From: Niabella sp.
GTDB taxonomy: Bacteria; Bacteroidota; Bacteroidia; Chitinophagales; Chitinophagaceae
Direction of reading: 5' to 3'
Length of the DNA stretch: 64,000 nucleotides
NCBI GenBank assembly: GCA_017744795.1
Contig: JAGIAQ010000005.1
Location: 3,969-67,968, forward strand
Shown in pieces: positions 17,653 to 27,396 of the stretch; the stretch's first letter is position 1; each line of letters starts with the position of its first letter. The notes under the pieces were generated by a model. That model was not told the DNA's origin, searched no databases, and saw only the letters and a program-made list of their open reading frames with translations. A program made the translations under genes and the position numbers.

Positions 17653-17676
17653 TGATACTATCATTTGATACTATCA
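17653..17676 (-). promoter_or_regulatory. Tandem palindrome, candidate fic operator
   Basis: The 11-bp palindrome TGATACTATCA occurs twice, at 17653-17663 and 17666-17676, centre-to-centre 13 bp, beginning 5 bp upstream of the fic start codon. Two identical dyads on nearly the same helical face just before a start codon are typical of an operator bound by a dimeric or tandem regulator, possibly the Fic protein itself. Confidence 0.65.
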
Positions 17677-17750
17677 AAAATAGCATATTTCCTCAAAATG
17701 CACTAACCGTTCGGCTCATTGGGAAATGTTAATAGGTCAGGAAGTTGTTT

Positions 17751-17830
17751 TGCTCCGTCAGGAGCAATGTGTTTATAGTAGGTTGAATGCAGAAGATCAG
17801 GGCTCCATGGGAGCCTCGTGTTTATCAGCA
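17751..17830 (+). repeat. Two tandem hairpin repeats (GGCTCC-n-GGAGCC + TGTTTATAG type)
   Basis: Unit 1 is TGCTCCgtcaGGAGCA (17751-17766) followed by ATGTGTTTATAGTA. Unit 2 is GGCTCCatgGGAGCC (17801-17815) followed by TCGTGTTTATCAG. They are 50 bp apart. The same design recurs at 45739-45765. They appear to be a dispersed Bacteroidota intergenic repeat rather than a riboswitch. Confidence 0.6.
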
Positions 17831-17865
17831 CCTAGCTAAGTCCAATAGCTTCCATCTATAATAAC

Positions 17866-17889
17866 ATAAATTATATCGATATAATTTAT
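17866..17889 (+). promoter_or_regulatory. Perfect 24-bp palindrome, candidate katG operator
   Basis: ATAAATTATATCGATATAATTTAT is identical to its reverse complement. It ends 13 bp before a TAnnTTTG -7 element, covering the position where the -33 element would be, and lies ~80 bp before katG. The AT-rich dyad recalls PerR/Fur-family boxes; the regulator is not in the window. Confidence 0.65.
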
Positions 17890-17902
17890 CGGGTAAATGT
17901 TC

Positions 17903-17910
17903 TAAGTTTG
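17903..17910 (+). promoter_or_regulatory. katG -7 promoter element TAAGTTTG
   Basis: An exact TAnnTTTG match 56 bp upstream of the katG start. No TTTG is present at the expected -33 distance, where the palindrome lies instead, which fits a promoter that needs or is blocked by a regulator. Confidence 0.5.
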
Positions 17911-17939
17911 GTTTATTGTTTGCAGCAATAGTATTTTAA

Positions 17940-20246
<2,307 letters not shown>

Positions 20247-20258
20247 TCTTTTCATAGA

Positions 20259-20304
20259 TAAACCTATGGGGTTTGCCCAGCCGGCAGCCTCATGGGTTTT
20301 TTTA
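20259..20304 (+). terminator. Rho-independent terminator of katG
   Basis: AAACCTATGGGG pairs with CCTCATGGGTTT (one G-U wobble and one mismatch) across an 18-nt loop and is followed by a run of T. It begins 12 bp after the katG stop codon. Confidence 0.7.
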
Positions 20305-20357
20305 TTTCAGTGATTCGATTATTAGGTAGCCGGCTTTTGCACTTCTATCAGCTTTAC

Positions 20358-20660
20358 TTGCGTCGCACACTTCGGCGTCAATGCTGCTATCATCTTTGCT
20401 TGGAGCCTGTCCCGCCGAAGGCCTATCGTGTGGACACATCTTTTGAGAATAATTAAAATAATTTGATTCAGAATTTAGGTCGTGACGAATCGACCATACC
20501 CTATCCATCCTAAGAGTGCCCGAAGGGCATAATGTACATAGCCCCTGGCGCAGCCAGGGGTAACAGATACGTAGAGGGAGCGGCCCTGAAAGGGCCGAAC
20601 GTGTTTGTTGAACGTAGCCGAAAGGGTGGTCGGACACTTCGGCGTCAGTGCTGTTATCAA
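20358..20660 (+). repeat. Multi-hairpin intergenic element flanked by a ~30-bp direct repeat
   Basis: Three tight hairpins occur in series: TGCCCgaaGGGCA (20517-20529), CCCCTGGCgcaGCCAGGGG (20542-20560) and CGGCCCTgaaAGGGCCG (20581-20597). The block is bracketed by two similar ~30-bp segments containing 'ACACTTCGGCGTCA' followed by 'TGCTGyTATCA' (about 20366-20395 and 20632-20660). Overlapping ORFs on both strands lack protein-like features. It looks like a dispersed repeat or structured RNA, not a gene. Confidence 0.6.
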
Positions 20661-20731
20661 TTTACCGGCATAGAAGAGTTAGGGGATAGTTCTTGGTTAT
20701 CTATACAACTGTTCCTTTCCTCTTTTCTTTT

Positions 20732-20761
20732 TCCACTTTTTTCAGTCGATAAAAAAGTGGA
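20732..20761 (+). repeat. T/A hairpin 1 (11-bp stem, 8-nt loop)
   Basis: TCCACTTTTTT - 8 nt - AAAAAAGTGGA is a perfect stem-loop. Two further stem-loops with the same layout (T-rich left arm, 8-nt loop, A-rich right arm) occur at 21239 and 22214. The sequence from here to 21369 holds no gene I can support. Confidence 0.7.
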
Positions 20762-21196
20762 GCAAAAAATCTCGTCCGCAAAAAGGCAAATCCTGCCTGA
20801 AGCCTTGGAGGGAGGGATGCTTTATCCCGAACGGCAGGAACGGAAAAATCTACGCTTCAGGCTTTGTTCCGCTTTGTGCGGAACACCATTCCGCTTGATT
20901 TTCCCTTTTGCTGTTTTGCGGACCGCTTTCTAACAAAATTTTCCGGTGCGGCGTATTTTCGTTTCATCGGGAAACGCTTTAATCTAGCCATTTCTGAACG
21001 GAATAGTAACTACTGCCATCAGCAATTTTCGGTGTGCCTCTTTTTTACGCAGCGAATTATTGTTCGTAAACAAATCGGACCCGTAAAAAATCAGCACCGT
21101 AATGTTTGTGCAACAATCAGGAAGCGGAGTGTGCGACCTGACCTATCATTGAGGCTTTGCTATAACTTTTCATAATGAATGTACATGTGCGTGGGT

Positions 21197-21268
21197 GGTC
21201 AAACGGGCGGAGCCATTCGTTTGACCGAGCCTTTTTGGCAACCTTTTGTGGCGACAGACAAAAGGTTG
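21197..21268 (+). repeat. Two adjacent hairpins (GGTCAAACG stem; T/A hairpin 2)
   Basis: GGTCAAACG pairs perfectly with CGTTTGACC (21197-21226, 12-nt loop). Just after it, CAACCTTTTGT pairs with ACAAAAGGTTG (21239-21268, 8-nt loop). The second belongs to the same set as 20732 and 22214. They could act as terminators for the leftward gene at 21370 or be dispersed repeats. Confidence 0.6.
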
Positions 21269-21369
21269 GGCAATAAATAAATTGATAATTGTTTACTGTC
21301 GTCTTATTGATTTTTGCTTCATAAATCAAAAACTCAGAATAGTGTTTTTTATTCCTTATTTTTCTTTCT

Positions 21370-21945
21370 TCACTTCCCCGTATCCACTACCACCCGTATC
21401 TCAACCGGTTGAAGGGCGGCAGCGGCTTCCTTCTTTGGTTCCGGTTTTAAGATCGGTTGCAGTTTTGCATCCAGGTAATGAGTCATATCAGGATCATCGG
21501 TGAAAAAGGCTTCCGCCTGTTGCCGGTAGGCTGCATCAATAGGAGCGGGCAGCAGGTGGGTGCTGTTGTTGCGGTCGTACAGCAACATACCGTTTTTATG
21601 TACCCAGCTAAAAAACAAGTTGCCTTCGTTTAGCTGGCGCAATACAAAACCCAATGGATGAATGACCATATTTGCCGTTCCAAAATGCGCGATCATTTCC
21701 TGTATTTCCGCCCGCTTTTCTTCATCCACCACTATGGCGCTTGGGGTGATGATGAGCAGGTTGCAGGTGAAGCGCCGCTCTTCCGCCGGCTGCTTTTTTA
21801 CAAAGGCGCTTCGCGTGGCACTTACACTGGTTTTGCAACCATAGCAGTAAATGATGAGCGCGTTCAATTGTGCCGCGATTAATTTTTTAATACAATGCAG
21901 GGCGTTTTGTTCTTTGCCATTGAGCTGACTGATATAATTTTTCAT
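21370..21945 (-). CDS. Nucleotidyltransferase-like protein lacking a HEPN domain, function unknown
   Basis: A 191-residue protein. Residues ~10-130 resemble the nucleotidyltransferase-like half of Bacteroidota proteins that are normally followed by a HEPN domain: 'ALIIYCYGCKTS', 'RFTCNLLIITPSAIVVDEEKR' and 'NLFFSWVHKNGMLLYDRN'. The expected C-terminal HEPN domain is absent and replaced by a charged, Pro/Ala-rich tail ('LKPEPKKEAAAALQ'). The classical GSxxxGxxxxxSDxD NTase motif is not intact, so catalysis is uncertain. It follows the gene at 22336 on the same strand, with ~390 bp between them. Resemblance is by memory of motif order, so confidence in function is modest. Confidence 0.65.
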   Translation of the reverse strand: MKNYISQLNGKEQNALHCIKKLIAAQLNALIIYCYGCKTSVSATRSAFVKKQPAEERRFTCNLLIITPSAIVVDEEKRAEIQEMIAHFGTANMVIHPLGFVLRQLNEGNLFFSWVHKNGMLLYDRNNSTHLLPAPIDAAYRQQAEAFFTDDPDMTHYLDAKLQPILKPEPKKEAAAALQPVEIRVVVDTGK

Positions 21946-22335
21946 GGTTTTATTTTTAAAAGGTGAATAATATATTTTTTGGACTGAAGCAATGCTATTG
22001 CACTGTGTTTTTATTTGTGTTGAAAAGTTGATGCTTTCGAATTAAAGAAACGTCAATTGCAATAATGCCGCTTCGGTCTAATCATAGAAGTACTGAAGCC
22101 GAGCGTCCCGCCATCCCGGTTGCTAAAAGAGGCGGGACATACCACTATATTCTGAAGCTGATAGTAGTGCCCGCCGGAATCAGGCGGTAATTGATTCCGG
22201 CTGCCCTTTTTGCGATCCTTTTTAGGCAAACAAAAAGGATCAGAAAATTAATAACCGGGCTTTTTATACAAAGTCGAACTGTTTCATCTAATGCGCTACT
22301 TCTCCGAAAAGCTTAAACAAGTTTTAAATTGAATA
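21946..22335. other. Non-coding gap with T/A hairpin 3
   Basis: No gene is supported here. It contains GATCCTTTTT - 8 nt - AAAAAGGATC (22214-22241), the third hairpin of the set, and a degenerate palindromic stretch around 22100-22200 with 'GCGGGAC'-type arms. It separates two leftward genes. Confidence 0.5.
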
Positions 22336-22947
22336 CTAAAACTCCGTTAACGCCGGTTTCAGCTCCCCATCCACATGCGTTACCTCCCGCACATCAATGA
22401 GGTGGGCAGCTTCCATCAGCTTGGTAAGGTGAAAATAGATCCGGAGCAGATCCAGGTCACAACCATCCGTATGGCTGGCCAGGGCATACTCCACAATGGT
22501 GTCCATATCCTGCCGCCATTGTTCCGGTTTTTGATAATTAAAAAAGCGATGGAAAACAAGGTAAGGGTTCCGGTATTCTGCTGGCGTTAGCGTTTTGGGC
22601 AGGTATTCCCATTCCGGGCAAAGCGAGCGGGGGCGGGCATATAGGCGTTTATCCGTAAACTGATCCCAGTCTATTTTTAAAGCACTGGTTTCCTTTTGCT
22701 GTGTCAGGCGGCGGGCGGCCAGCAGCACGGAGCCAATGACTTTGAATTTGTTTAGCACTGAAGCCGGATCCTGTTTGTTATAAACTTTCAGGCTTGCGGC
22801 GGCAAACAGCACCTGGAGGATGGTGGTGCGGTAGGAGTAGATGTCTGCATAATTAAAGCATTCTGCAAAAACCTGGCGGGGGTCTGTAACCGTAGTATAG
22901 CACCAGCCAAGGGTTTGGAACGGATCTTTGTTTTTGTGTTTTTTCAT
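22336..22947 (-). CDS. Conserved hypothetical helical protein, function unknown
   Basis: A 203-residue soluble protein starting 'MKKHKNKDPFQTLGWCY'. It is predicted mostly helical, with no signal peptide, membrane segment or recognised catalytic motif. The C-terminal part 'LLRIYFHLTKLMEAAHLID' could form a helical hairpin of HEPN type, but no RxxxxH motif is seen. It precedes the NTase-like gene at 21370 on the same strand. If that protein is a stand-alone MNT-like module, this one is a candidate partner; this is speculation from position. Confidence 0.65.
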   Translation of the reverse strand: MKKHKNKDPFQTLGWCYTTVTDPRQVFAECFNYADIYSYRTTILQVLFAAASLKVYNKQDPASVLNKFKVIGSVLLAARRLTQQKETSALKIDWDQFTDKRLYARPRSLCPEWEYLPKTLTPAEYRNPYLVFHRFFNYQKPEQWRQDMDTIVEYALASHTDGCDLDLLRIYFHLTKLMEAAHLIDVREVTHVDGELKPALTEF

Positions 22948-22981
22948 TTTGTGTTTATTTTAGGTGAGTGTATTAAAACGT

Positions 22982-23205
22982 GCACGTCATACGGCCGGCG
23001 AGGCTTAGCCCAGGCAATTCTGCAATAAGAGCACGTCATCCCGAACGAGCCGGACCCTGCCCAACCAATTCTACAATAAGGACGCGTCATCTCGACGAGG
23101 AGGGCCGCGCCCGACGAGGAGAGATCTCCTGCTAAAAAAAACGTACTGCAACTTAGTTTCACTGCTACGAGAACGAGATTCCTCGCTTCGCTCGGAATGA
23201 CGGTT
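22982..23205 (+). repeat. Tandem ~50-bp units forming the left copy of a large inverted repeat
   Basis: Three related units begin at about 22982 (GCACGTCATacgg), 23031 (GCACGTCATcccg) and 23083 (CGCGTCATctcg), the first two ending in 'AATTCTrCAATAAG'. From 23031 to 23205 the sequence is nearly the reverse complement of 30568-30747 (e.g. 'CGTCATCTCGACGAGGAGGG'). It is a dispersed intergenic element; shorter relatives lie at 26476 and 27727. Spacers are not unique sequences of CRISPR size, so it is not a CRISPR array. Confidence 0.75.
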
Positions 23206-23229
23206 TCATAAGACTACCACCCACAAAAG

Positions 23230-23410
23230 AAGCGTGGGTTGGTCCTTACCGTGTTAAAGGGCTACGACACCCCGAATCCGAATAAGAACGCCCACGCTTG
23301 TATCTTTAAATATATACCATATAAATTAAAGAAAGCATGAGCGATTTACCTTAATCTCGGATTCTTAAAAGGTCGTAGTTTTTAACACGAGAATAAAAGC
23401 AAATGCGCTT
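23230..23410. repeat. Pair of inverted, related structured elements
   Basis: Element A (23230-23299) is closed by a perfect 9-bp stem AAGCGTGGG/CCCACGCTT. Element B (23333-23410) is its diverged inverted copy: reading A in reverse complement and B forward, both contain CGGATTC, GTCGTAG and TTAACACG in that order with 5-7 and 3-4 bp between. The layout recalls paired REP/BIME or MITE-type elements, but an RNA gene is possible. The flanking 23206-23607 otherwise holds nothing recognisable. Confidence 0.6.
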
Positions 23411-23607
23411 GTTGCGATATAAGCATTGCTGAAATATTTTTGATTATGTGCTATTATAAAACATAAAATAATAGGTTAGAGTTAACTTATGTATAGAAAA
23501 ACAGTACTAAAGTATGGATAAACTTTTAATCAACCAAATAAAAGTATATTTTTTTTATCTTTCTCTGCGTTTCTTCCGAATAGATGTATAGAAAAACCTA
23601 ATAATCA

Positions 23608-23829
23608 ATGACTAAACTAGGAGAATATTTAGCCCTAAAATCTGTCAACAAATCAGAAGTAGCTCGCAAAACTGGACTTACAAAGGCAAGAATGAATGAA
23701 CTCACTTTAAATGAACGTAGTCATTTAAGAGCCGAAGAGCTATACTTAATTGCATTGGCAATTGATGTGAAGCCAATTGAATTGTTGGAGTATGTATGTG
23801 AGGGGGTGAAGCTGGTGGGGCAGAGGTAG
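23608..23829 (+). CDS. Small XRE-like helix-turn-helix protein
   Basis: A 73-residue protein consisting almost entirely of one Cro/C1-type HTH: 'VNKSEVARKTGLTKARMNEL' as helices 2-3 and 'LRAEELYLIALAIDVKPIELL' as the closing helices. Such single-domain regulators are common beside mobile or defence genes. It converges on the 4-TM gene, 40 bp away. Local DNA is clearly more AT-rich than that of the housekeeping genes on either side. What it regulates is not evident, though the adjacent orphan pair is the obvious candidate. Confidence 0.82.
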   Translation: MTKLGEYLALKSVNKSEVARKTGLTKARMNELTLNERSHLRAEELYLIALAIDVKPIELLEYVCEGVKLVGQR

Positions 23830-23869
23830 ACACAAAATGACTGTAATTCGGCATATACAATTGAACTGA

Positions 23870-24526
23870 CTACAAGTTGTCTATTTTTTTTGGTTCCAAT
23901 TTTTTATATTCACCAATCATGAAATCATAAAACGATGAAATTATATAAACCACGATCAATAAGAAATTTAAAAGAAAATATAGCGTTATTATTTTATATA
24001 GATTTGTAACAATCCCTCTAATTGTTAAAGGAATATCAATCAAATTTAAATTGAATTCAAATCTTATTTCAGCGATATCGAAAGAGCAATAATTAGTCAA
24101 TAAATTTAACGCTAAAAGTAAAATACAAAGTAGAGCAATCAAAGTTTCATACAGGGTGAGAACTGTTATTTTTTTAAAAAAGTTTATCAACCGTCTATTT
24201 ATGTTAGCTCTTTCTCTAGATTGTCTTGCTCCCTGAAGTACGGCCTCGGTATTTTTAAATTTATCGTAAAGTGCTATTAGAAACGTGAATAGCAATCCGA
24301 TAAACAATGATAAGGCACTTATAATGTAACCACAAAAATTTTCGGAAAAGCTTTTTTGGAAAATAATCGTCATTGATATAGCAATAAAGAGGATCACCCA
24401 TTGCTTTTTTGTAAAATAGAACTTTGGTTTGTTTTTTTCATTTTCTTCCTTCTTGGCACCAATCTCCTTGTACTGATACTCATGAGCTTGATTTATTAAT
24501 TCACGTATATTGCCATTAAAGTTCAT
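23870..24526 (-). CDS. Four-TM membrane protein of an orphan gene pair, function unknown
   Basis: A 218-residue protein with a charged N-terminal ~45 residues followed by four hydrophobic helices: 'WVILFIAISMTIIF', 'YIISALSLFIGLLFTFLIAL', 'TLIALLCILLLALNLL' and 'IITLYFLLNFLLIVVYIIS'. There is no signal peptide or known domain. It overlaps the upstream partner (24516) by 11 bp, so the pair is translationally coupled. A soluble protein coupled to a small multi-TM protein next to an HTH gene is a layout seen in several antiphage systems with membrane effectors; this is inference, as no homologue is recognised. Confidence 0.75.
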   Translation of the reverse strand: MNFNGNIRELINQAHEYQYKEIGAKKEENEKNKPKFYFTKKQWVILFIAISMTIIFQKSFSENFCGYIISALSLFIGLLFTFLIALYDKFKNTEAVLQGARQSRERANINRRLINFFKKITVLTLYETLIALLCILLLALNLLTNYCSFDIAEIRFEFNLNLIDIPLTIRGIVTNLYKIITLYFLLNFLLIVVYIISSFYDFMIGEYKKLEPKKIDNL

Positions 24527-25525
24527 CTAATTGGTTTTTTTCCTCAATTTCGGCTAAAATCTCTTTTAGCACTCTTGCGCAAACGTTTTTTACCTGATCA
24601 AAATTTGGAACGCCTGACTTTTCATTTAATTCTACGCCTTCATTTTTTAAGAATATGGTTGGCCGAATACTTGATATTTGCTCATTAATGTCAAAGTGGG
24701 CTTGACCTTCGTTATTTTTAATAAATACTTTTGCCTTTTCGCCAAGGGGTTTATCCTCAAATTTCTTTTTACCAAGTATTTTTGAAAGGGCGCTTATATT
24801 TTTGCCTTCTGGCTTAACTTTTCCACTTGAAGAGATAGGCTCAATGCTCAAAGTAACCTTAAATCCTTCAATTGAAGAATCAATCTCACTTCTAAGATTG
24901 TTGCCAATTCCTACGATCTGTTTATATTTAAACATAACGAGGTTGGACGTTTCTGTAAACTCCTTAACAACACGATCAGGTACGTAATTGTTAAACACGA
25001 GATCAAAGTAATAATCAGGGCAACTAAACATTTTCTTTATTAGTTCTTTAAAAGGTTGTTGAACTGTTTCCTCCGTATAAGACTGAATTAATAGAACTCC
25101 CCTGAAGCTATCTAATGGTGCATACAAGTAAAAATAATATTTATCCAATACTGCCTTTGTTGAGCTTATCGATTCTCTTTCTTTGTTGTTTTCAATATCT
25201 GCTAGTTGTTTTGTGATACCATATTTCCCTCCATCGATTGTACCTTCTATTATAAAAGAATCAATGTGCGATTTAATTGATGTATTAGGTACGCCATCGC
25301 GCATTTGTTGAATCCCTAGAACTTTTTGAGATTTTTTGTCGTTAACTAATGCAGCGCCGCCTAATGTTTTTAGAAAATCTTGGAAAAGTTGATTGAAAAG
25401 ATGATTGTCATCGGCTGTTCCTTCTGCCAAGAATTTTTTTCGCAAAAATGTCTAAAAGAGGGGTCTTCATCAGTCGCGGGGCGTAATTCTATCAAATAAG
25501 CATTTAATATTGGGTTTAATGGCAT
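24516..25525 (-). pseudogene. Orphan cytosolic protein, reading frame broken near its start (frameshift)
   Basis: The ORF track gives 309 residues from a TTG at 25445. A better start is the ATG at 25525 ('MPLNPILNAYLIELRPATDE'), but it is in another frame. The two frames meet at a run of seven A, and a -1 shift there (A-AAA-AAT is a plausible slippery site) yields one protein of ~335 residues running from '...DPSFRHFCEK' into 'FLAEGTADDNHLFNQLF'. It is therefore a mutation, a sequencing error or programmed frameshifting. No membrane segment; segments 'SFIIEGTIDGGKYGITKQ' and 'FYLYAPLDSFRGVLLIQSY' look conserved-type but unassigned. It is coupled to the 4-TM gene downstream. Confidence 0.65.
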
Positions 25526-25835
25526 ACTAATTAATAATTTAAGTTAATAATGTTTTTTTTAATAATCGCGCCAGCAGCATATAGTACTACAAAGCACAAC
25601 AATGTCGAAGTAATACTTAATTGGGATGCAAACAGTTGGTTTTAATAATGCAGATTAGTTTGATATCTTTCAGTATAAGTAATTGCTCTTCATGATAAAT
25701 ATATAAAAAATACATATTGCTTCAAAACTTTATGTATGAAACGTTTTCTAAGCTTTCATAATCTGTTGTCAATAGCGATAAAAAGAATAGCATCAATATA
25801 GTAATGGAATGAGTAGTCATTTATATGCAAATCGA
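25526..25835. other. AT-rich gap, nothing recognised
   Basis: About 310 bp of very AT-rich sequence between the orphan pair and the secreted protein gene. It presumably contains the promoter of the leftward orphan pair. No hairpin or ORF of note. Confidence 0.4.
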
Positions 25836-26396
25836 TCACTTCAAAATCTTTAGTTCATCAATTTTATTCTTTGCCGCTGTAAATGCTTCATCTATTGCAT
25901 CTGCATTGTCAATGAACAAAGTGTTATCTGAGCCATATTTTTCTAAGGTAATGTACCATTTGGCCTTTCCCTTCTCTACATAATAACCTACCTGAAAACC
26001 ATCATCCGTTACAAATTTGTTTTCCATATAATCAGGGTTGGCTGCAATGTCATTACCAACTTCTGCCTTTAGTGCCTTTACAGCTTTTAAAACTTCAATC
26101 AGATCGCTATATTCAATTGAGGCCGTAGTATTGCTGTATTGCCCTTTCTTTACAATCTGATAAAAATACCCATTTATAGTACCGCTGGAAATTTTGCGTA
26201 CCCTTGTTTCTGCTCCAATATAAGAAGTTTTCATGTTGGGTAATTTGGTGTCTACAAATCGCATGAGGCTACCCGTTTTTGAGGCGAAAGCATCCATTTT
26301 GGTTTTAAATGTTTCTCCTTCTTTTTTTACTTCTTGTCCATAGGAAGTTATAGCAGTGAGAATAATTGCAGTAATAGTTAATAGTTGTTTAGGCAT
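25836..26396 (-). CDS. Secreted hypothetical protein
   Basis: A 186-residue protein with a signal peptide ('MPKQLLTITAIILTAITSYGQ', cleavage after the YGQ region). The mature part is of mixed charge with 'TSYIGAETRVRKISSGTINGYFYQI' -like beta-rich content and a helical C terminus. No family is recognised. It is probably periplasmic or surface-exposed. It stands alone on the minus strand in the AT-rich accessory region and has no evident functional link to its neighbours. Confidence 0.75.
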   Translation of the reverse strand: MPKQLLTITAIILTAITSYGQEVKKEGETFKTKMDAFASKTGSLMRFVDTKLPNMKTSYIGAETRVRKISSGTINGYFYQIVKKGQYSNTTASIEYSDLIEVLKAVKALKAEVGNDIAANPDYMENKFVTDDGFQVGYYVEKGKAKWYITLEKYGSDNTLFIDNADAIDEAFTAAKNKIDELKILK

Positions 26397-26475
26397 GGTA
26401 TCAATAATTTATTTGGGACGAAGTTTTGTCTTTTGTCTCTTAATTTTTTACGGGAAGCCGTAAGGTTGTAAAATA

Positions 26476-26675
26476 CTGGAACAAGATTCCGGAGAGATCC
26501 CTCCGCTTACCCGCTGGGGCGGGCTCGGTCGGGATGACAATAACATGAACGCTCGTCGATGACGGGGCGGGGCGTTGCTCCTTCATATTCCACAGCACAA
26601 GAGTGCGACGCAAGACTGATGCCCTATGCACCCCAGCCTGGCCAAAAAATATTTAGGAATCAATGTATGTTTTTC
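26476..26675. repeat. Composite repeat block between 25836 and 26790 genes
   Basis: It contains a degenerate relative of the 23031/30568 element (GAGAGATCCCTCCG ... CGGGATGAC), an inverted copy of TTGCGTCGCACTCTT (26591-26620), and ATTTAGGAATCAAT (from ~26650), which recurs at the 3' end of the second dinD gene (29613 onward). No gene is supported in 26397-26789. Confidence 0.5.
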
Positions 26676-26789
26676 CTATTTTTAATGCAACGAAAAAGCC
26701 CTTAAATAAACCTTTTAAAACCACTTAGCCCCAACACCATAAATAAGGAAAACCCAATTCTTTTTTTATAACCTAAAAAACAAAGCAAA

Positions 26790-27296
26790 ATGACAAATGC
26801 TACCTTTAACCGTGTGGATGCCACACTGACCCCCGAAGCCGTACAAACCGTAAAAGACCACATTGCCGCCATTCAGCAATCGCTGCCGTTTTTGGTGGGC
26901 CTTACGGGCACAGAGCGCATGGCGCTGCCAAAAATTAATGTGGGCAACAAAGTGTTTACGGAGGATGCCATACAGGCGGCTGTAAACAATACGGCGCTGC
27001 TGCCTTCGTTTGTAAGCGTGGATGAAATGAAGAAAGACCTGTCGCTTTATCACAGTCTGGATGAGCTGGTGCTGCTGGTGCAGCAACTGGCGGAAAAACT
27101 GTCGGACACGCAATTGCTGGCGGGCAGCGAGGCCTATACCAGCGCGCTGGCTATTTACAAAATTTTTGGGGCAGCTGCTGACGCCGGAGTGCAGGGCACT
27201 AAAACCCTGCATGAGCAGTTGAAGCAACGCTTCGGCGGCCAGGGTAAAACGGGGGTACCCCTGCCTGAAGGTAACGGCCGGGTACCTAATTCCTAA
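26790..27296 (+). CDS. Conserved hypothetical protein, helical
   Basis: A 168-residue soluble protein beginning 'MTNATFNRVDATLTPEAVQ'. It is predicted largely helical and alanine/leucine-rich, with a glycine/proline-containing tail ('RFGGQGKTGVPLPEGNG'). It lacks a signal peptide, membrane helix or enzyme motif. I recall similar ~170-residue proteins as multi-copy hypotheticals in Chitinophagaceae but cannot name a family. Codon use and GC are higher than in the AT-rich block just upstream. A strong terminator follows, so it is a single-gene unit. Confidence 0.75.
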   Translation: MTNATFNRVDATLTPEAVQTVKDHIAAIQQSLPFLVGLTGTERMALPKINVGNKVFTEDAIQAAVNNTALLPSFVSVDEMKKDLSLYHSLDELVLLVQQLAEKLSDTQLLAGSEAYTSALAIYKIFGAAADAGVQGTKTLHEQLKQRFGGQGKTGVPLPEGNGRVPNS

Positions 27297-27372
27297 ACCG
27301 TTGATGCAATTTTCTAAACTGATTAAGGAAAAACCTAAACTGGTTTAGCAAAAAACTTAACCAACCCACCTG

Positions 27373-27396
27373 AAAGCTTCGCCCGCGAAGCTTTTT
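27373..27396 (+). terminator. Rho-independent terminator after the 26790 gene
   Basis: AAAGCTTCG - CCCG - CGAAGCTTT is a perfect 9-bp stem with a 4-nt loop, followed by a T-run, 77 bp after the stop codon. Confidence 0.85.

Noticed and set aside
17751-17830. Riboswitch before katG
   Set aside because: The hairpins recur before an unrelated gene and lie upstream of the predicted transcription start.
20532-20933. 133-residue plus-strand ORF starting 'MYIAPGAARGNRY'
   Set aside because: It translates the hairpin repeat block; such peptides arise wherever the repeat occurs.
22982-23130. Possible CRISPR array
   Set aside because: Units of ~50 bp repeat with diverged whole sequence rather than constant repeats with unique spacers, and no cas genes are present.
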